NCBI RefSeq assembly: GCF_001937665.1
Contig: NZ_MSKL01000003.1
Span: 1-35,723 of the forward strand
Length of the DNA stretch: 35,723 bases
Direction of reading: 5' to 3'
From: Actinomyces oris
GTDB taxonomy: Bacteria; Actinomycetota; Actinomycetes; Actinomycetales; Actinomycetaceae
The position numbers were made by a program, and so were the translations under genes. Positions 1 to 9,456 of the stretch are shown here, piece after piece (within the stretch, counting starts at the first letter, position 1; every line of letters starts with the position of its first letter). The notes beneath the pieces were generated by a model. That model had not been told where the DNA came from. It did no database searches and saw only the letters and a list, made by a program, of their open reading frames with translations.

Positions 1-295
1 GGGGAGGCAGGAAGCGGCGGGCGGAGAGCGCCGGTCGGGACGGACGTGCCAGAAGCGGGCCGGCGCCGGTGATCGAGCGGGCCCGACGAGTCGTCTCATT
101 GCTGGAGAGGCTGCGTGTGCGCGACGACGTCGCCGTCGACCAGGAGGAGGATGACTCGGTCGTGCTGCTGGAGGACTCCGCGGTGGTCCGCGAGGGAGCC
201 TCGGCCGGAGAGGACGCCCCGGCGGGTGAGGCACCGGAGAGCGGGGAGCTCGCGGTGCGTGGGGAGATGGTGGTGGGGGTCGTCGTGGGGGTCAT
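1..295 (-). CDS. N-terminal part of a Ser/Thr-rich protein, probably the transglutaminase-like member of the PFNA cluster (partial)
   Basis: The frame opens at ATG 295-293, overlapping the stop of the upstream DUF58 gene as ATGA, and stays open to the window edge (98 residues seen). The visible part is almost entirely Ser, Thr, Pro, Ala and Arg, beginning MTPTTTPTTISPRT, with no membrane segment or domain yet, so it would be a disordered cytoplasmic leader. The function is inferred only from order: moxR-duf58 pairs are commonly followed by a membrane protein with an extracellular transglutaminase-like domain. The 4-bp overlap implies translational coupling. The real domain lies outside the window, so the product name is a guess while the coding call is reasonably safe. 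Confidence 0.6.
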   Translation of the reverse strand, partial: MTPTTTPTTISPRTASSPLSGASPAGASSPAEAPSRTTAESSSSTTESSSSWSTATSSRTRSLSSNETTRRARSITGAGPLLARPSRPALSARRFLPP

Positions 296-1671
296 AGTGC
301 TCGCCTCAGGGCGGTGGGAAGCTGCTCAAGACGGTCCATGTCCACGACCGGCATCGTTCCGGCGTGGTGCCGCGACAGGCCGTGCTGGCCCGCGCGCAAG
401 GCGACGGCCACCATCGGCAGGGGGGCGAAGCCGTGAGCCCGGGCCAGCACGGCGCGGTCGACCTGCTGACCGGTGACAAGGACGACGATAGAGGCATCGG
501 GGTGCGCCGTGCAGGCGTGTCGCACCAGGAGGTCGCAGCTGATGTCGTCCTCACCGGTGCTCAGCAGGCAGGACGTGTCCAGCATCCGCAGGGCGGAGGA
601 GGTGGGCAGGGCCCCGATCTGGGTGATGAAGCGGACCTCGCGCCCGTCCTGGATCGCATCCATGGCCAGTGAGCAGGCGATGGATACCGCGGTCTCGAAG
701 TCCTCCTCCCCGGCGTAGTCGTCCTGGCGGGTGGACAGCAGGACGAGCAGGCTGGAGCGACGGGTCTCCTCGAACTGACGCACCATGAGCCGACCGGTGC
801 GGGCCGTGGTGCGCCAGTGGACGTTGCGTCGGTCATCGCCGGGTACGTACTCGCGCAGGGCGTGGAAGGCGACGTCGGAGCTGGACAGGTCCTGGGTGAC
901 GGCGCCCTCGATGTCCCGCAGGACGCCGTGCAGGACCGTGCCCAGGCGCACGGTACGCGGGTGGATGTGGATGTCCTGCGGGGTGCTCAGGGAGCGCTCG
1001 CGCTGGAGCAGGCCCACTGGGTCGCGCTGGACCGCCAGGACCGGCCCCACGGTGACGACGCCTCGACGCTGCGTGGGCAGGACGAAGCCGCGCTCGTGGA
1101 CGGCCCCGGGGGTCAGGGTCGGGACGACGAAGACGGCGCGCCCCGGCCCCACCGGCATCTCCATGCGCGAGGGCAGCAGCGGCCGGGTTCGGGGATTGGT
1201 GACGGTCAGGCGAATGAGGGCGTGGTCGCCCACGGTGACGCGGGACTCGAGCAGGTTGTGGTTGACCGAGTAGCCGCGGCGGGGGATGAGCCACAGCCAG
1301 GCGCTCACCACGATGATGCCGACGACGACCGTGGCGCTCCATGCCTCCTGCCAGCCCATGACGGCTCCGACCAGCCCACAGGCCACGAGCAGCACCAGAC
1401 TGCCCCACCCGATCGGGGTCACGGTGTGCAGCAGCCATCGCAGCGGCCGCAGCAGCACTGCGGCCGCTGCGGTCAGCCGGGACTGCGAGGGCCTGGCGGT
1501 CAGGGCCTCGTTCGCGGAGGCCGACGACGCAGCTGATGCCGTGGACTGCGAGGACGCCGACGCCCCCGAGGCGCTCGGTGGTACGGCGGGAGAGGCGGAT
1601 GCACCGGACCCGCCCGCCGAACCCGGGTGGGCCTGGCGGGCAGGATTCTGCGACGTCGTCTGAGGCGTCAT
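292..1671 (-). CDS. DUF58 domain membrane protein
   Basis: This 459-residue protein starts at ATG 1671 (MTPQTTSQNP), 5 bp after the moxR stop. The frame is open 61 codons further upstream, but that part lies inside moxR and reads as Arg/Pro-rich shadow sequence, so I reject it. A Ser/Ala-rich leader of about 75 residues is followed by two adjacent membrane helices (GWGSLVLLVACGLVGAVMG and a segment ending SAWLWLIP). A soluble part then carries the DUF58 signature near REYVPGDDRRNVHWRTTART and VRQFEETR, ahead of a von Willebrand A-like fold. DUF58 proteins are usual partners of MoxR ATPases; their exact job is unknown, and a role in assembling or remodelling an envelope complex is the common suggestion. 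It is coupled to the next gene by ATGA. Confidence 0.9.
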   Translation of the reverse strand: MTPQTTSQNPARQAHPGSAGGSGASASPAVPPSASGASASSQSTASAASSASANEALTARPSQSRLTAAAAVLLRPLRWLLHTVTPIGWGSLVLLVACGLVGAVMGWQEAWSATVVVGIIVVSAWLWLIPRRGYSVNHNLLESRVTVGDHALIRLTVTNPRTRPLLPSRMEMPVGPGRAVFVVPTLTPGAVHERGFVLPTQRRGVVTVGPVLAVQRDPVGLLQRERSLSTPQDIHIHPRTVRLGTVLHGVLRDIEGAVTQDLSSSDVAFHALREYVPGDDRRNVHWRTTARTGRLMVRQFEETRRSSLLVLLSTRQDDYAGEEDFETAVSIACSLAMDAIQDGREVRFITQIGALPTSSALRMLDTSCLLSTGEDDISCDLLVRHACTAHPDASIVVLVTGQQVDRAVLARAHGFAPLPMVAVALRAGQHGLSRHHAGTMPVVDMDRLEQLPTALRRAL

Positions 1672-1676
1672 ACGAC

Positions 1677-2642
1677 TCAATCGCGGGTCGTGGGGGCGGG
1701 GACCTGGGCCAGGGCGGCGGTGATGACGCCGGAGGCGGTGGCGCCGCTGAACTCGGCGTCGGGGTCCATGACCAGGCGGTGGGCCCACACGACCTCGGCA
1801 AGATCCTTGATGTCGTCGGGCAGGACGAAGTTGCGCCCCTGGGAGGCCGCCCACACCCGGGCGGCCCGAGCCATGCCGATGGCACCACGGGTGGACACGC
1901 CCATGCGGGTCTCCTCGGCTGCGCGCGTGGCCTCCACCAGGGCCCCGATGTAGTCCAGCACCGAGTTCTCGATGTGGTTGGACGCGGCCAGGTCGGCCAT
2001 GGAGGCCACGACGCTGGAGGCCACGACCGCGGACAGGTTCTTGGAACGGTCCGGGTGGGCCGAGCTCGACAGGATCCGGGTGAGCGCCTCCCGGTTGGGG
2101 TAGCCCACGGATGCCTTCATGAGGAAGCGGTCGAGCTGGGCCTCGGGCAGGCGGTAGGTGCCGGCCTGCTCGATGGGGTTCTGGGTGGCGATGACCATGA
2201 AGGGGCGCTCAGTCGTGTGGCGCACGCCGTCGACCGTCACCTGGGACTCCTCCATGACCTCCAGGAGGGCTGACTGGGTCTTGGGGCTGGCCCGGTTGAT
2301 CTCGTCGGCCAGGACGATCGAGGAGAAGATCGGGCCGGCGTGGAAGTCCCAGGTGCCCGTCTTCTGGTCGTAGATCGTCACGCCCGTGATGTCGCTGGGC
2401 AGCAGGTCGGGGGTGAACTGGATGCGCGAGTGCGTCCCCTGCACCGAGGCCGCCAGAGCCCGGGCCAGGGCTGTCTTGCCGGTTCCGGGGGCGTCCTCGA
2501 GCAGGAGGTGCCCCTCGGAGAGCATGGTGGTCAGGGCCAGCTTGATCACGTCTTCCTTGTCGAGCAGCGCCTGACCGACGTTGTTGACAATGGTGGAGAA
2601 GGCGTCAGCGAACCATGTCGCGTTCTCGGGAGTCATCGGCAT
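1677..2642 (-). CDS. MoxR-family AAA+ ATPase
   Basis: This is a MoxR-type ATPase, a chaperone-like AAA+ protein thought to mature or remodel partner proteins, here probably the DUF58 and Fn3 products of the same operon. Counting from ATG 2642 (MPMTPENATWF, 321 residues), Walker A is EDAPGTGKT at 49-57, Walker B is IVLADE at 109-114, sensor 1 is ATQNP with Asn155, and LPEAQLDRF supplies the arginine finger near 172. The frame is open to an ATG at 2702, but that start has no convincing ribosome site. GAAGGA lies 11 nt before ATG 2642, and the family normally begins close to the TWFADAF helix. Length is normal for the family. It lies just downstream of the fn3 gene and 5 bp before duf58. Confidence 0.93.
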   Translation of the reverse strand: MPMTPENATWFADAFSTIVNNVGQALLDKEDVIKLALTTMLSEGHLLLEDAPGTGKTALARALAASVQGTHSRIQFTPDLLPSDITGVTIYDQKTGTWDFHAGPIFSSIVLADEINRASPKTQSALLEVMEESQVTVDGVRHTTERPFMVIATQNPIEQAGTYRLPEAQLDRFLMKASVGYPNREALTRILSSSAHPDRSKNLSAVVASSVVASMADLAASNHIENSVLDYIGALVEATRAAEETRMGVSTRGAIGMARAARVWAASQGRNFVLPDDIKDLAEVVWAHRLVMDPDAEFSGATASGVITAALAQVPAPTTRD

Positions 2643-2722
2643 GGAATCAATGATCCTTCGGGTGGAGAGAGGTGAGTGTGTGACTTGTTGCGTACTGGGC
2701 ATCGATCCGGTTAATGATCCGG

Positions 2723-5700
2723 TTACTGCTGGGTGCAGGTGATGGACTGGTTCCAGTGCGGCGTCCTGTGGGGGAACTTGTGCCGGGCGTAGCCGTTCCT
2801 ATCGAGAGTGACCTCCTCCTCATTCCAGGCCGGCTGCCAGTTCCAGGTGTCCCAGTACCAGTATCCGCAGGACATGGTGCTATTGGGGTTGCCGGTGATG
2901 TCGAAGACCATCTGGTAGCAGGCGCCCCAGGGGCCGAAGGGGCGGCACCTCTGCGAGTGGTCCACATAGAACTGCTTCTCGGTGCCGACTGGGAACGCCT
3001 GCTTCTTGTCGTCGTCGTCATCGTCGTCGTCATCATTGTCGTGCTTGGACGGCCTGGTGACGGTGTCGCAGCCCCACTCGGAGGTGCCGGCGTTGGTCCT
3101 TGCCCGCACGCACCAGGTGAGCGACTCACCGCGCTTGAGCTTGCCGTCGTAGGTGTCGCCGATCTCGACGCCCTCCACGGACTTGCCGCCGTCATCGGTC
3201 TGCTCGTACTCAGCGCTCGCGCCGTTGTTGCCCCCGGGGCTCCAGGAGCAGGAGACCTTCTTCTGCTTCTTGCCGGTGAGCTCACAGCTGACCGAGGGCG
3301 CCGACGGCGGACCGTAGGGCGCCACCGGGGAGGAGGCGACGACGTCGGAGTACTGCCCGCCACCGTTGGTGCGGGCGTAGACGGTGTAGGCCTGCCCGTC
3401 GGTCAGCCCCCGGATGGTTGAGGAGCTGGTCCAGGTGACCTGGTCGACGGAGTACTCCACCATCAGCTCGCCCACGCTCCAGCCGTTGCCGGCCCGGGGC
3501 GAGGCGCTCACGGACAGCTCGCCGCTGTTGCCGGTGGCCTTGACGGCGGGGGTCGACGGCGTCAGCGGGGCCGGCTTGTAGCTGTAGCTGGCCTGACCCG
3601 AGGTCTTGGAGCCGTGACCGTTGTCGGCCTCGACCCAGAAGGTCCAGGTTCCGCGCGAGACCGAGACCGTGGTGGAGGTGGAGCCTCCCACGTCCTTGGA
3701 GTCGCTGGTGTGCCCGTTGGAGTAGTGCAGCGTGTAGCTCACGGGGCTGCCGTTGCCGTTGGCCGCCTGCCAGCTGACGGTGACCGTGTCCCCGTTGGGG
3801 GTGATGACGGGGGTCCCGGGGGTTCCGGGCTCACCGTAGGGCGTCACCGAGTTGGAGGAGGAGGACCACTCCGAGACCGTCCCCTGGCTCGACCTGGCGC
3901 GCACCTGAGCGGTATAGGCGCGTCCCGGGGCGACGTCGAAGGATGCGGATCCTCCGGTGATGCCCGTCTGCACGGTTCCGTCCGACAGGCGCACGTCGTA
4001 GGTCGTCGCGCCCCCGAAGGGATCGTCCACCTCGGTCCAGCCGACGGTGAGCCTGCCCGAGCCGGCCGTCAGCGTGGGCGCCGCCGGGGTCTTGGCCGTG
4101 GCATTGTGCTGGTAGGACACCGTCGCGGCCTCGGAGTCGCCGTACTTGTTGGTGGACACGACCTGGATGTTGTAGCTCTGACCGGGCGCCAGGTCGCTGA
4201 TGAGGCAGTTCGAGGTCGAGCAGGTCTGCTCGGCGCCGTTGACACTGACCTTGTAACCGGTGATGGGGGAGCCGTTGGCGGAACCATCGGTCCAGGACAC
4301 GCGCGCCGAGTCGGCGTCCACCGGAGCCACGTTCACCCCGGAGGGGGCTGCGGGCGCCACCCCGCCGACCTGCACGGTGATGGTGCCGGTGACGGCCCGG
4401 GACTCCGAGCCGGTGGAGTCGAGCACCTTGTACTGCGCGGTGATGGTGCCGTGGAACCCGCTGTTCGGCGTGATCGTCACAGTCGTGCCGGAGACGCTGA
4501 TCGCGCCCTGGCCGGCGGTGATCGTCGGAGTGCCGGACAGGGTGATCGGCTTGTCCGGGAAGGGGTTGCTCACCGCCTTGGACACGTCGGCGCTGACCGC
4601 CTCGCCGTTGCGGGACTCCAGGTTGATGGGGGCCGTGGTCATGAGGGGCTTGTTGGACGCGCTGACCCGAACGGGCAGGGAGGCGCTCACCGGCGGGTTG
4701 ACGCCGTCGGAGACCGTGATCGGGATGGAGCCCGTGGCGCCCTCGGCGGTCTTGTCGGAGGCCTTGACCGACAGCGTCGAGCCGCTCAAGGAGATCTCGA
4801 ATCCCGCGGGGGCGGGACCGGCCTGGAAGGAGAGCTTGTCACCCGGGTCGGGGTCGGTGGCCATGGCCGCCAGGTTGGCCGTCACGGCGCCCTCGCCTGG
4901 CGCCACCGTCACCTCGGTGGGGGTGAAGGTCGGCGGCCTGTTCGATGAGGACTGCACGATGATCGGCAGTGTGAGCGTTGAGCTCAGGGCGTCCGAGCCG
5001 GTGCCGTCGGCCACGGTGAAGGTCACCGAGGTCTGCCCGGTGAATCCCGAGTCGGGGGTGAAGGACAGTGCCGACCCGCCCGAGGCGACCTTGGCGTCCT
5101 TGGTGCCCTTGGCCATGTGAATGGAGGAGGTGTCCGTGATGACGGGCTTGGTGCCCTCACGGGTGAGGATGTAGGAGGACAGGTTGATGTCCGTGGTCTT
5201 GTCCGCCAGCACGCGGGCGGGCACGGCCGAGGGGTTGATGCGGGGCCGCAGGGCCGAGCGGGCCGGTACCACGACCACGGCGTGACCGGTCAGTCCGTCG
5301 GCGTCGGTGATCGTGTAGAGCACGAGCCGCTGGGTCTCGCCCACCGTGAGGCTCAGGGAGTCCTTGCCCACCTCCACGTCGGGGTCGGAGGAGGACAGCT
5401 TGAGGTCCCACGGCGAGCCGTCGGTGTCCTTGTCATTGTCCAGCACCGGGACGGTGACATGGCCGTTGGCGTCGACCTGGTCGACGGTCACGTAGTCGTC
5501 CACGCCCACCGGATTGGCCAGGGGAGCGTTGCTCGAGACCTGGACGGTGACGGTGCCGGTGTCCGTACCGCCTCGTCCGTCGGAGACGGTGTAGGTGACC
5601 GAGTGGTTGCCCTCCTTCTCCGGCAGGTCGAGCACCAGGCGGCCGGCCCGGGTGGACACACCCAGAGACGGGTCGCTGGAGACCGGGTCCCCCTCCAGGG

Positions 5701-8700
5701 ACAGGCTGTCGCCGTCGGTGTCCAGGTCATTGGACAGGACGTCCACGGCGACGGTGCGCCCGGGCTTGGCCACGACCAGATCATCGGTGGCCACCGGGGC
5801 CACGTTGAGCGGTGAGGCCTGGGCGACGCCCACGCGGACCGTGCCGGTGGCCTGGGCCCCGAAGCGGTCCTCGACGACGTAGGTGAAGGTGTCGGTGCCG
5901 GTGGCACCCTCGGAGGGCGTGTAGGTCAGCCACGAGGAGTTGATCTCCACCGAGCCCAGGGAGGGGGCCTGGTTGAGGCCCACGAGGCTCACCGAGTCGC
6001 CGTCGGGATCGATGCCGTCCAGCGGCACGGTGATGTTCGTGGTCGAGCCGGCCAGGGTGCGGGCCTCCAGGTTGCGCGGTGAGGGCGCGGAGTTGTGCTC
6101 GGCGTCCTGTGCACGCACCTCCACGGTGACGATGCCCGAGGCGGTCTGCCCCTGATCGTCCTTGGCCGTGTAGGCGTAGGAGGTGCGGCCGGGCTGGCTG
6201 CCGGCGCGGAAGCGGACGGTGTTCTCACTGACCCAGGCGGTGCCTAGCTCGTCGCCGACGAGACTGACCTGGGAGTCCACCGACAGGTTGAGACCCGCGG
6301 GGGAGGAGTCGTTGTCCAGGACCGGCACGGTGACGACGTCGCCGGCTCGTACGACAGCGGTGTCGTTGGTGACCACTGGCGGCTGGGGCTGGGACTGGGT
6401 CACCGGGACGATGGAGATCTTCCCGGTGGCGCTGGAGGTGCCGTTGGTGACGGTGTAGTCCACCGTCAGATTGGCCGGGACGGTGCTGGCCGCGGTGATC
6501 TGCAGCAGGGAGTGGTCCACGACCGTGACGGTGACTCCGGAGTCCGGCGGGGCCTTGACCGACTGCAGGACCAGGATCCCCCCGGAGGGGTCGAAGTCGT
6601 TGTTGAGCGGGGCGATGGTCGTCGAACCGCCGTTGCGCAGCAGGGCGGTGTCGTTCTCGACCTCGGGCGGCACCGTGGCGTCGGCCTTGGGCGTGACGTC
6701 CACGCGCACGATGCCCTGGGCCGTGTTGGCCCCGTCCATGACGTCGTAGGTGAGGTAGTAGGTCTGGGCCTGGGCGTTGGCCTCGGTGGAGAAGGTGAAG
6801 ACACCGGCCTGCTGGTCGACGTTGATCGAGGTCCCGGCCGGGGCCTCCTGCACCGCGGCCAGACGCAGGGTCCCCCCGGAGGGCGAGGTGTCGTTGTCCA
6901 GGGGCGAGACGACGGCCTTGGAGCCGGCGACGACGCGCACGTGGTCGGCGTTGGCGATCGGCTTGGCCGACTGGGCCGGCTGCACGTCGACCTTGACCAC
7001 GCCGGAGGTGGTCTCCCGGCCGTCGGAGACGGTGACGGTCAGGTCGCGGGTGCCGGTGCCGGCGCCCAGCTCGCGCACCGTGACGGTGCCCTCGTTGGAG
7101 ACCTTGGTGTCCAGCCCCTCGCCCTGGGCGGAGACCAGGTAGAGGTCGTCCCCGTCGGGGTCCAGCCAGTGCCCCAGCACGTCCAGGGAGCCGGAGGTCT
7201 TCTCGGCAACTGTGAGGGTCGGGGTGGTGATCTGTTTCGGGTCGCCGTTGACGTCCCAGCCGTGGACGTCAACGGTGGCGACGGCGGAGTCACTCATACC
7301 GCGGCCGTCGTCGGCCGTGTAGGGCACGGAGTAGCTGCCGGAGGCGTTGTCCGGGACGTCCATGCGCAGAGCCAGTCCGCCCTGGGCCTTGGTGGCCTTC
7401 AGTGACCCGCCGTTGTCCTGGGGGGTGGCGGTGAGGACGTCACCGTCGGGGTCGGTGTCATTGGCCAGCACGGGCAGGAGCGTGGAACGGCCCGGGCGTA
7501 CGCCGAAGCTGTCATCGGTCGCCTTGGGGGCGTGGTTCTCCTCGGTGCGCTCCGGGGGCGTCTGCGAGTCCGAGGTATTGGCGGAGTCGTCCTTCTGATC
7601 GGCGTTGTCGTCGGTCTGGGCGGTCTTGTCCGTCCAGTCGTCGATGAGGACGAGGTCCTCGTTGGGCAGCCACACTGAGCCCGTATCCAGGTCGTTGAGC
7701 ACGATGGCGTCGCGGTTGACCCGGAAGACCGGGGCGGAGGACGAGGCGAGCTTGTCGTCGTGGACGGTGTCGGTGCCGCCGTCGAACAGTCCCGAGCAGC
7801 TGCGCACGAACTGGCCCGAGCCGGACCAGGCCGCGTAGACGCACTTGCCCAGACGCACCGGCTGGGCGGGCACCCCTTCAGGGGCGGGGCCCTCCTTGGC
7901 CGACGGCGTCTTGGTGACCTTGCCCCCGTCCAGGGGGACGGAGATGAGCTCGTTGCGGGAGGCGAGCAGGACCGAGTCGGCCTCGGGGCCGGGCTGCTGG
8001 ATCACCAGGCCGGAGGTCCCCAGGTTGACGGACTTGCCCTCGGGCAGGTGGAGGATGCCGGTGCTGCGCTCGAGGACCACGGGCTGGTCCCCGACGGCGG
8101 TGATGGCCAGATCGGTGCCGGCGGTCAGCTTCAGGGAGGTGTTCGTGGCCTCCTTCCAGCCCTTGTCGCTGGTCTCCAGGGAGACCAGCGACTTGCTGGT
8201 GGCTGAGACGGCGTGGATGGCGCCGTCCTTGCCGATGGCGGCCACGACGTCGGGCATGCCGGTGACGACCGGGGCGGCGGCGGTCAGGGAGCCGGCCGAC
8301 TTGGTCTTGGCGGCGCGGATGGTGCCCTGGACCTTGTCGACTGCCATGACCCGGTCCCCGCCCTGAGCGATGGTCACGCCCTTGGTGAGCTGGGTGCGTC
8401 CGGAGAAGGCGACCTGGGAGGGATCGACCGAGGACACGGAGGCGTCACCGGAGTCCGGGACCAGGACGTCCTCGGCGTTCTGGGTGACGTCGAAGGAGGA
8501 CGAGGAGGTGCGGATCGTTCCGTCGACCTCGCGGGAGGGGTAGTTGAGGCGGGCCACCAGGTGCTTGGAGGTGGAGGTGACCCATACGCCGCCGTCGTTG
8601 AGGTGCAGGTCGGCCTGGGCCACGCCCTCGTGGAGCCAGGCGGCCGTTCCCAGGGCCGCGACGCACACGGCTGCGGCCAGCGACGACATGCGTTTGCGCA

Positions 8701-9019
8701 GCCGCACGCGCTGGGCGCGCGACTGGGGGATGCGGAAGGTCGCGGCCAGTCGGGAGGTGGTGGTACCGGAGGTGAGACCCGAGCCGACGTCCTGACCGGA
8801 GTCATCGGACTGGGCGGCCTTGCTCCGCCGCCGGGGGCGCAGGGCGCTCGCGGCGCGGGCGAGCAGACCGGGGCGGTCCGTGGCGGACGGTTCGGTCTGA
8901 GGGGTGCCGGAGTCGGAACGGTTGCTTCCGCCGTCACCGGCACCGGAGGCGGCTGCGGCGGAGTCGATGCTGCTCGACGGGGTGTCGGGCGTCTCGAAGT
9001 CGTTACGTGAAGTGGTCAC
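2723..9019 (-). CDS. Giant membrane-anchored surface protein with beta-propeller-like, Ig/cadherin-like and fibronectin type III repeats
   Basis: The 2098-residue protein starts at GTG 9019, overlapping the previous stop as GTGA. An N-terminal cytoplasmic part of about 105 residues (basic and Ser-rich) precedes one membrane helix at about 112-128 with no lipobox, giving a type II topology. Residues about 130-480 look like a beta-propeller. Roughly 500-1550 hold about eleven Ig/cadherin-like units, many with a VLxNDxDxDGD calcium-type motif. About 1555-1985 hold five Fn3 domains. An Asp run at about 1991-2003 leads to a small Cys- and Trp-rich end module. There is no LPXTG sortase signal, so anchoring is through the N-terminal helix. 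It matches the fn3 gene of the PFNA cluster described in bifidobacteria; an adhesive or envelope-scaffold role is inferred. Confidence 0.93.
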   Translation of the reverse strand: MTTSRNDFETPDTPSSSIDSAAAASGAGDGGSNRSDSGTPQTEPSATDRPGLLARAASALRPRRRSKAAQSDDSGQDVGSGLTSGTTTSRLAATFRIPQSRAQRVRLRKRMSSLAAAVCVAALGTAAWLHEGVAQADLHLNDGGVWVTSTSKHLVARLNYPSREVDGTIRTSSSSFDVTQNAEDVLVPDSGDASVSSVDPSQVAFSGRTQLTKGVTIAQGGDRVMAVDKVQGTIRAAKTKSAGSLTAAAPVVTGMPDVVAAIGKDGAIHAVSATSKSLVSLETSDKGWKEATNTSLKLTAGTDLAITAVGDQPVVLERSTGILHLPEGKSVNLGTSGLVIQQPGPEADSVLLASRNELISVPLDGGKVTKTPSAKEGPAPEGVPAQPVRLGKCVYAAWSGSGQFVRSCSGLFDGGTDTVHDDKLASSSAPVFRVNRDAIVLNDLDTGSVWLPNEDLVLIDDWTDKTAQTDDNADQKDDSANTSDSQTPPERTEENHAPKATDDSFGVRPGRSTLLPVLANDTDPDGDVLTATPQDNGGSLKATKAQGGLALRMDVPDNASGSYSVPYTADDGRGMSDSAVATVDVHGWDVNGDPKQITTPTLTVAEKTSGSLDVLGHWLDPDGDDLYLVSAQGEGLDTKVSNEGTVTVRELGAGTGTRDLTVTVSDGRETTSGVVKVDVQPAQSAKPIANADHVRVVAGSKAVVSPLDNDTSPSGGTLRLAAVQEAPAGTSINVDQQAGVFTFSTEANAQAQTYYLTYDVMDGANTAQGIVRVDVTPKADATVPPEVENDTALLRNGGSTTIAPLNNDFDPSGGILVLQSVKAPPDSGVTVTVVDHSLLQITAASTVPANLTVDYTVTNGTSSATGKISIVPVTQSQPQPPVVTNDTAVVRAGDVVTVPVLDNDSSPAGLNLSVDSQVSLVGDELGTAWVSENTVRFRAGSQPGRTSYAYTAKDDQGQTASGIVTVEVRAQDAEHNSAPSPRNLEARTLAGSTTNITVPLDGIDPDGDSVSLVGLNQAPSLGSVEINSSWLTYTPSEGATGTDTFTYVVEDRFGAQATGTVRVGVAQASPLNVAPVATDDLVVAKPGRTVAVDVLSNDLDTDGDSLSLEGDPVSSDPSLGVSTRAGRLVLDLPEKEGNHSVTYTVSDGRGGTDTGTVTVQVSSNAPLANPVGVDDYVTVDQVDANGHVTVPVLDNDKDTDGSPWDLKLSSSDPDVEVGKDSLSLTVGETQRLVLYTITDADGLTGHAVVVVPARSALRPRINPSAVPARVLADKTTDINLSSYILTREGTKPVITDTSSIHMAKGTKDAKVASGGSALSFTPDSGFTGQTSVTFTVADGTGSDALSSTLTLPIIVQSSSNRPPTFTPTEVTVAPGEGAVTANLAAMATDPDPGDKLSFQAGPAPAGFEISLSGSTLSVKASDKTAEGATGSIPITVSDGVNPPVSASLPVRVSASNKPLMTTAPINLESRNGEAVSADVSKAVSNPFPDKPITLSGTPTITAGQGAISVSGTTVTITPNSGFHGTITAQYKVLDSTGSESRAVTGTITVQVGGVAPAAPSGVNVAPVDADSARVSWTDGSANGSPITGYKVSVNGAEQTCSTSNCLISDLAPGQSYNIQVVSTNKYGDSEAATVSYQHNATAKTPAAPTLTAGSGRLTVGWTEVDDPFGGATTYDVRLSDGTVQTGITGGSASFDVAPGRAYTAQVRARSSQGTVSEWSSSSNSVTPYGEPGTPGTPVITPNGDTVTVSWQAANGNGSPVSYTLHYSNGHTSDSKDVGGSTSTTVSVSRGTWTFWVEADNGHGSKTSGQASYSYKPAPLTPSTPAVKATGNSGELSVSASPRAGNGWSVGELMVEYSVDQVTWTSSSTIRGLTDGQAYTVYARTNGGGQYSDVVASSPVAPYGPPSAPSVSCELTGKKQKKVSCSWSPGGNNGASAEYEQTDDGGKSVEGVEIGDTYDGKLKRGESLTWCVRARTNAGTSEWGCDTVTRPSKHDNDDDDDDDDDKKQAFPVGTEKQFYVDHSQRCRPFGPWGACYQMVFDITGNPNSTMSCGYWYWDTWNWQPAWNEEEVTLDRNGYARHKFPHRTPHWNQSITCTQQ
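3008..3048 (-). repeat. Asp-codon trinucleotide tract in the fn3 gene
   Basis: On the coding strand this stretch is a run of GAC/GAT codons giving NDDDDDDDDDKK, between the last Fn3 domain and the C-terminal Cys/Trp module. Slippage in whole triplets would change linker length without breaking the frame. Acidic linkers like this often bind calcium or act as spacers; neither is shown here. Confidence 0.75.
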
Positions 9020-9456
9020 TGGGCCCCTTGGGGACTACGGGATGCGACTTCCTGGACGAGGGTGCGTCGCAGCATCGTCGAGGAGGTGGTGGGCGTGTAG
9101 GGCAGGTAGATCACTGAGGCCCCGACCTCGGCCATCTCGGCCTCCAGGCGGTGGCCCTTGTCCGTCCCCTCCCAGTCGGTGCCCTTGAACAGCACGTCGA
9201 AGGGGGAGCGCTTCCAGGCCAGGCGCTTGTCCTGGTCGTAGTCGGGAACCACGGAGTCCACCATGCGCAGGGCGGCCACCATGGCCATGCGCTCGGCCAG
9301 GGGCACGATGGGGGCGCGTCCCTTCATCCGCTCCAGCGACTCGTCGGTGGCGACCCCCGCGATGAGGTGATCGCAGCGCTTGGCCGCCTCGGTGAGGATG
9401 TTGAGGTGCCCTACGTGCAGCATGTCGAAGCCGCCGGGGACGTAGCCGGTGATCAT
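9016..9456 (-). CDS. Glycerol-3-phosphate cytidylyltransferase-like nucleotidyltransferase (TagD type)
   Basis: This 146-residue cytidylyltransferase-fold protein begins MITGYVPGGFDMLHVGHL at ATG 9456, which shares one base with the stop of the upstream gene (TGATG). An upstream extension to 9603 is only shadow of that gene. The catalytic HxGH motif is HVGH, followed by AKRCDHLIAGVATDE, and the C-terminal TTSST near 130 corresponds to the RTxGISTT motif of TagD-like enzymes. The family makes CDP-glycerol or a related nucleotide-activated alcohol or sugar from CTP. Length is normal for the family (about 130-150). Being wedged between a sugar-phosphate transferase and the fn3 gene suggests it supplies an activated precursor for a surface polymer. 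The substrate is not deducible from sequence. Confidence 0.88.
   Translation of the reverse strand: MITGYVPGGFDMLHVGHLNILTEAAKRCDHLIAGVATDESLERMKGRAPIVPLAERMAMVAALRMVDSVVPDYDQDKRLAWKRSPFDVLFKGTDWEGTDKGHRLEAEMAEVGASVIYLPYTPTTSSTMLRRTLVQEVASRSPQGAQ

Noticed and set aside
3614-4948. 444-codon plus-strand open frame opposite the fn3 gene
   Set aside because: Gly/Arg/Val/His-rich shadow of the Fn3 and Ig-like coding region with no domain signature; the minus-strand frame is continuous for 2098 codons.
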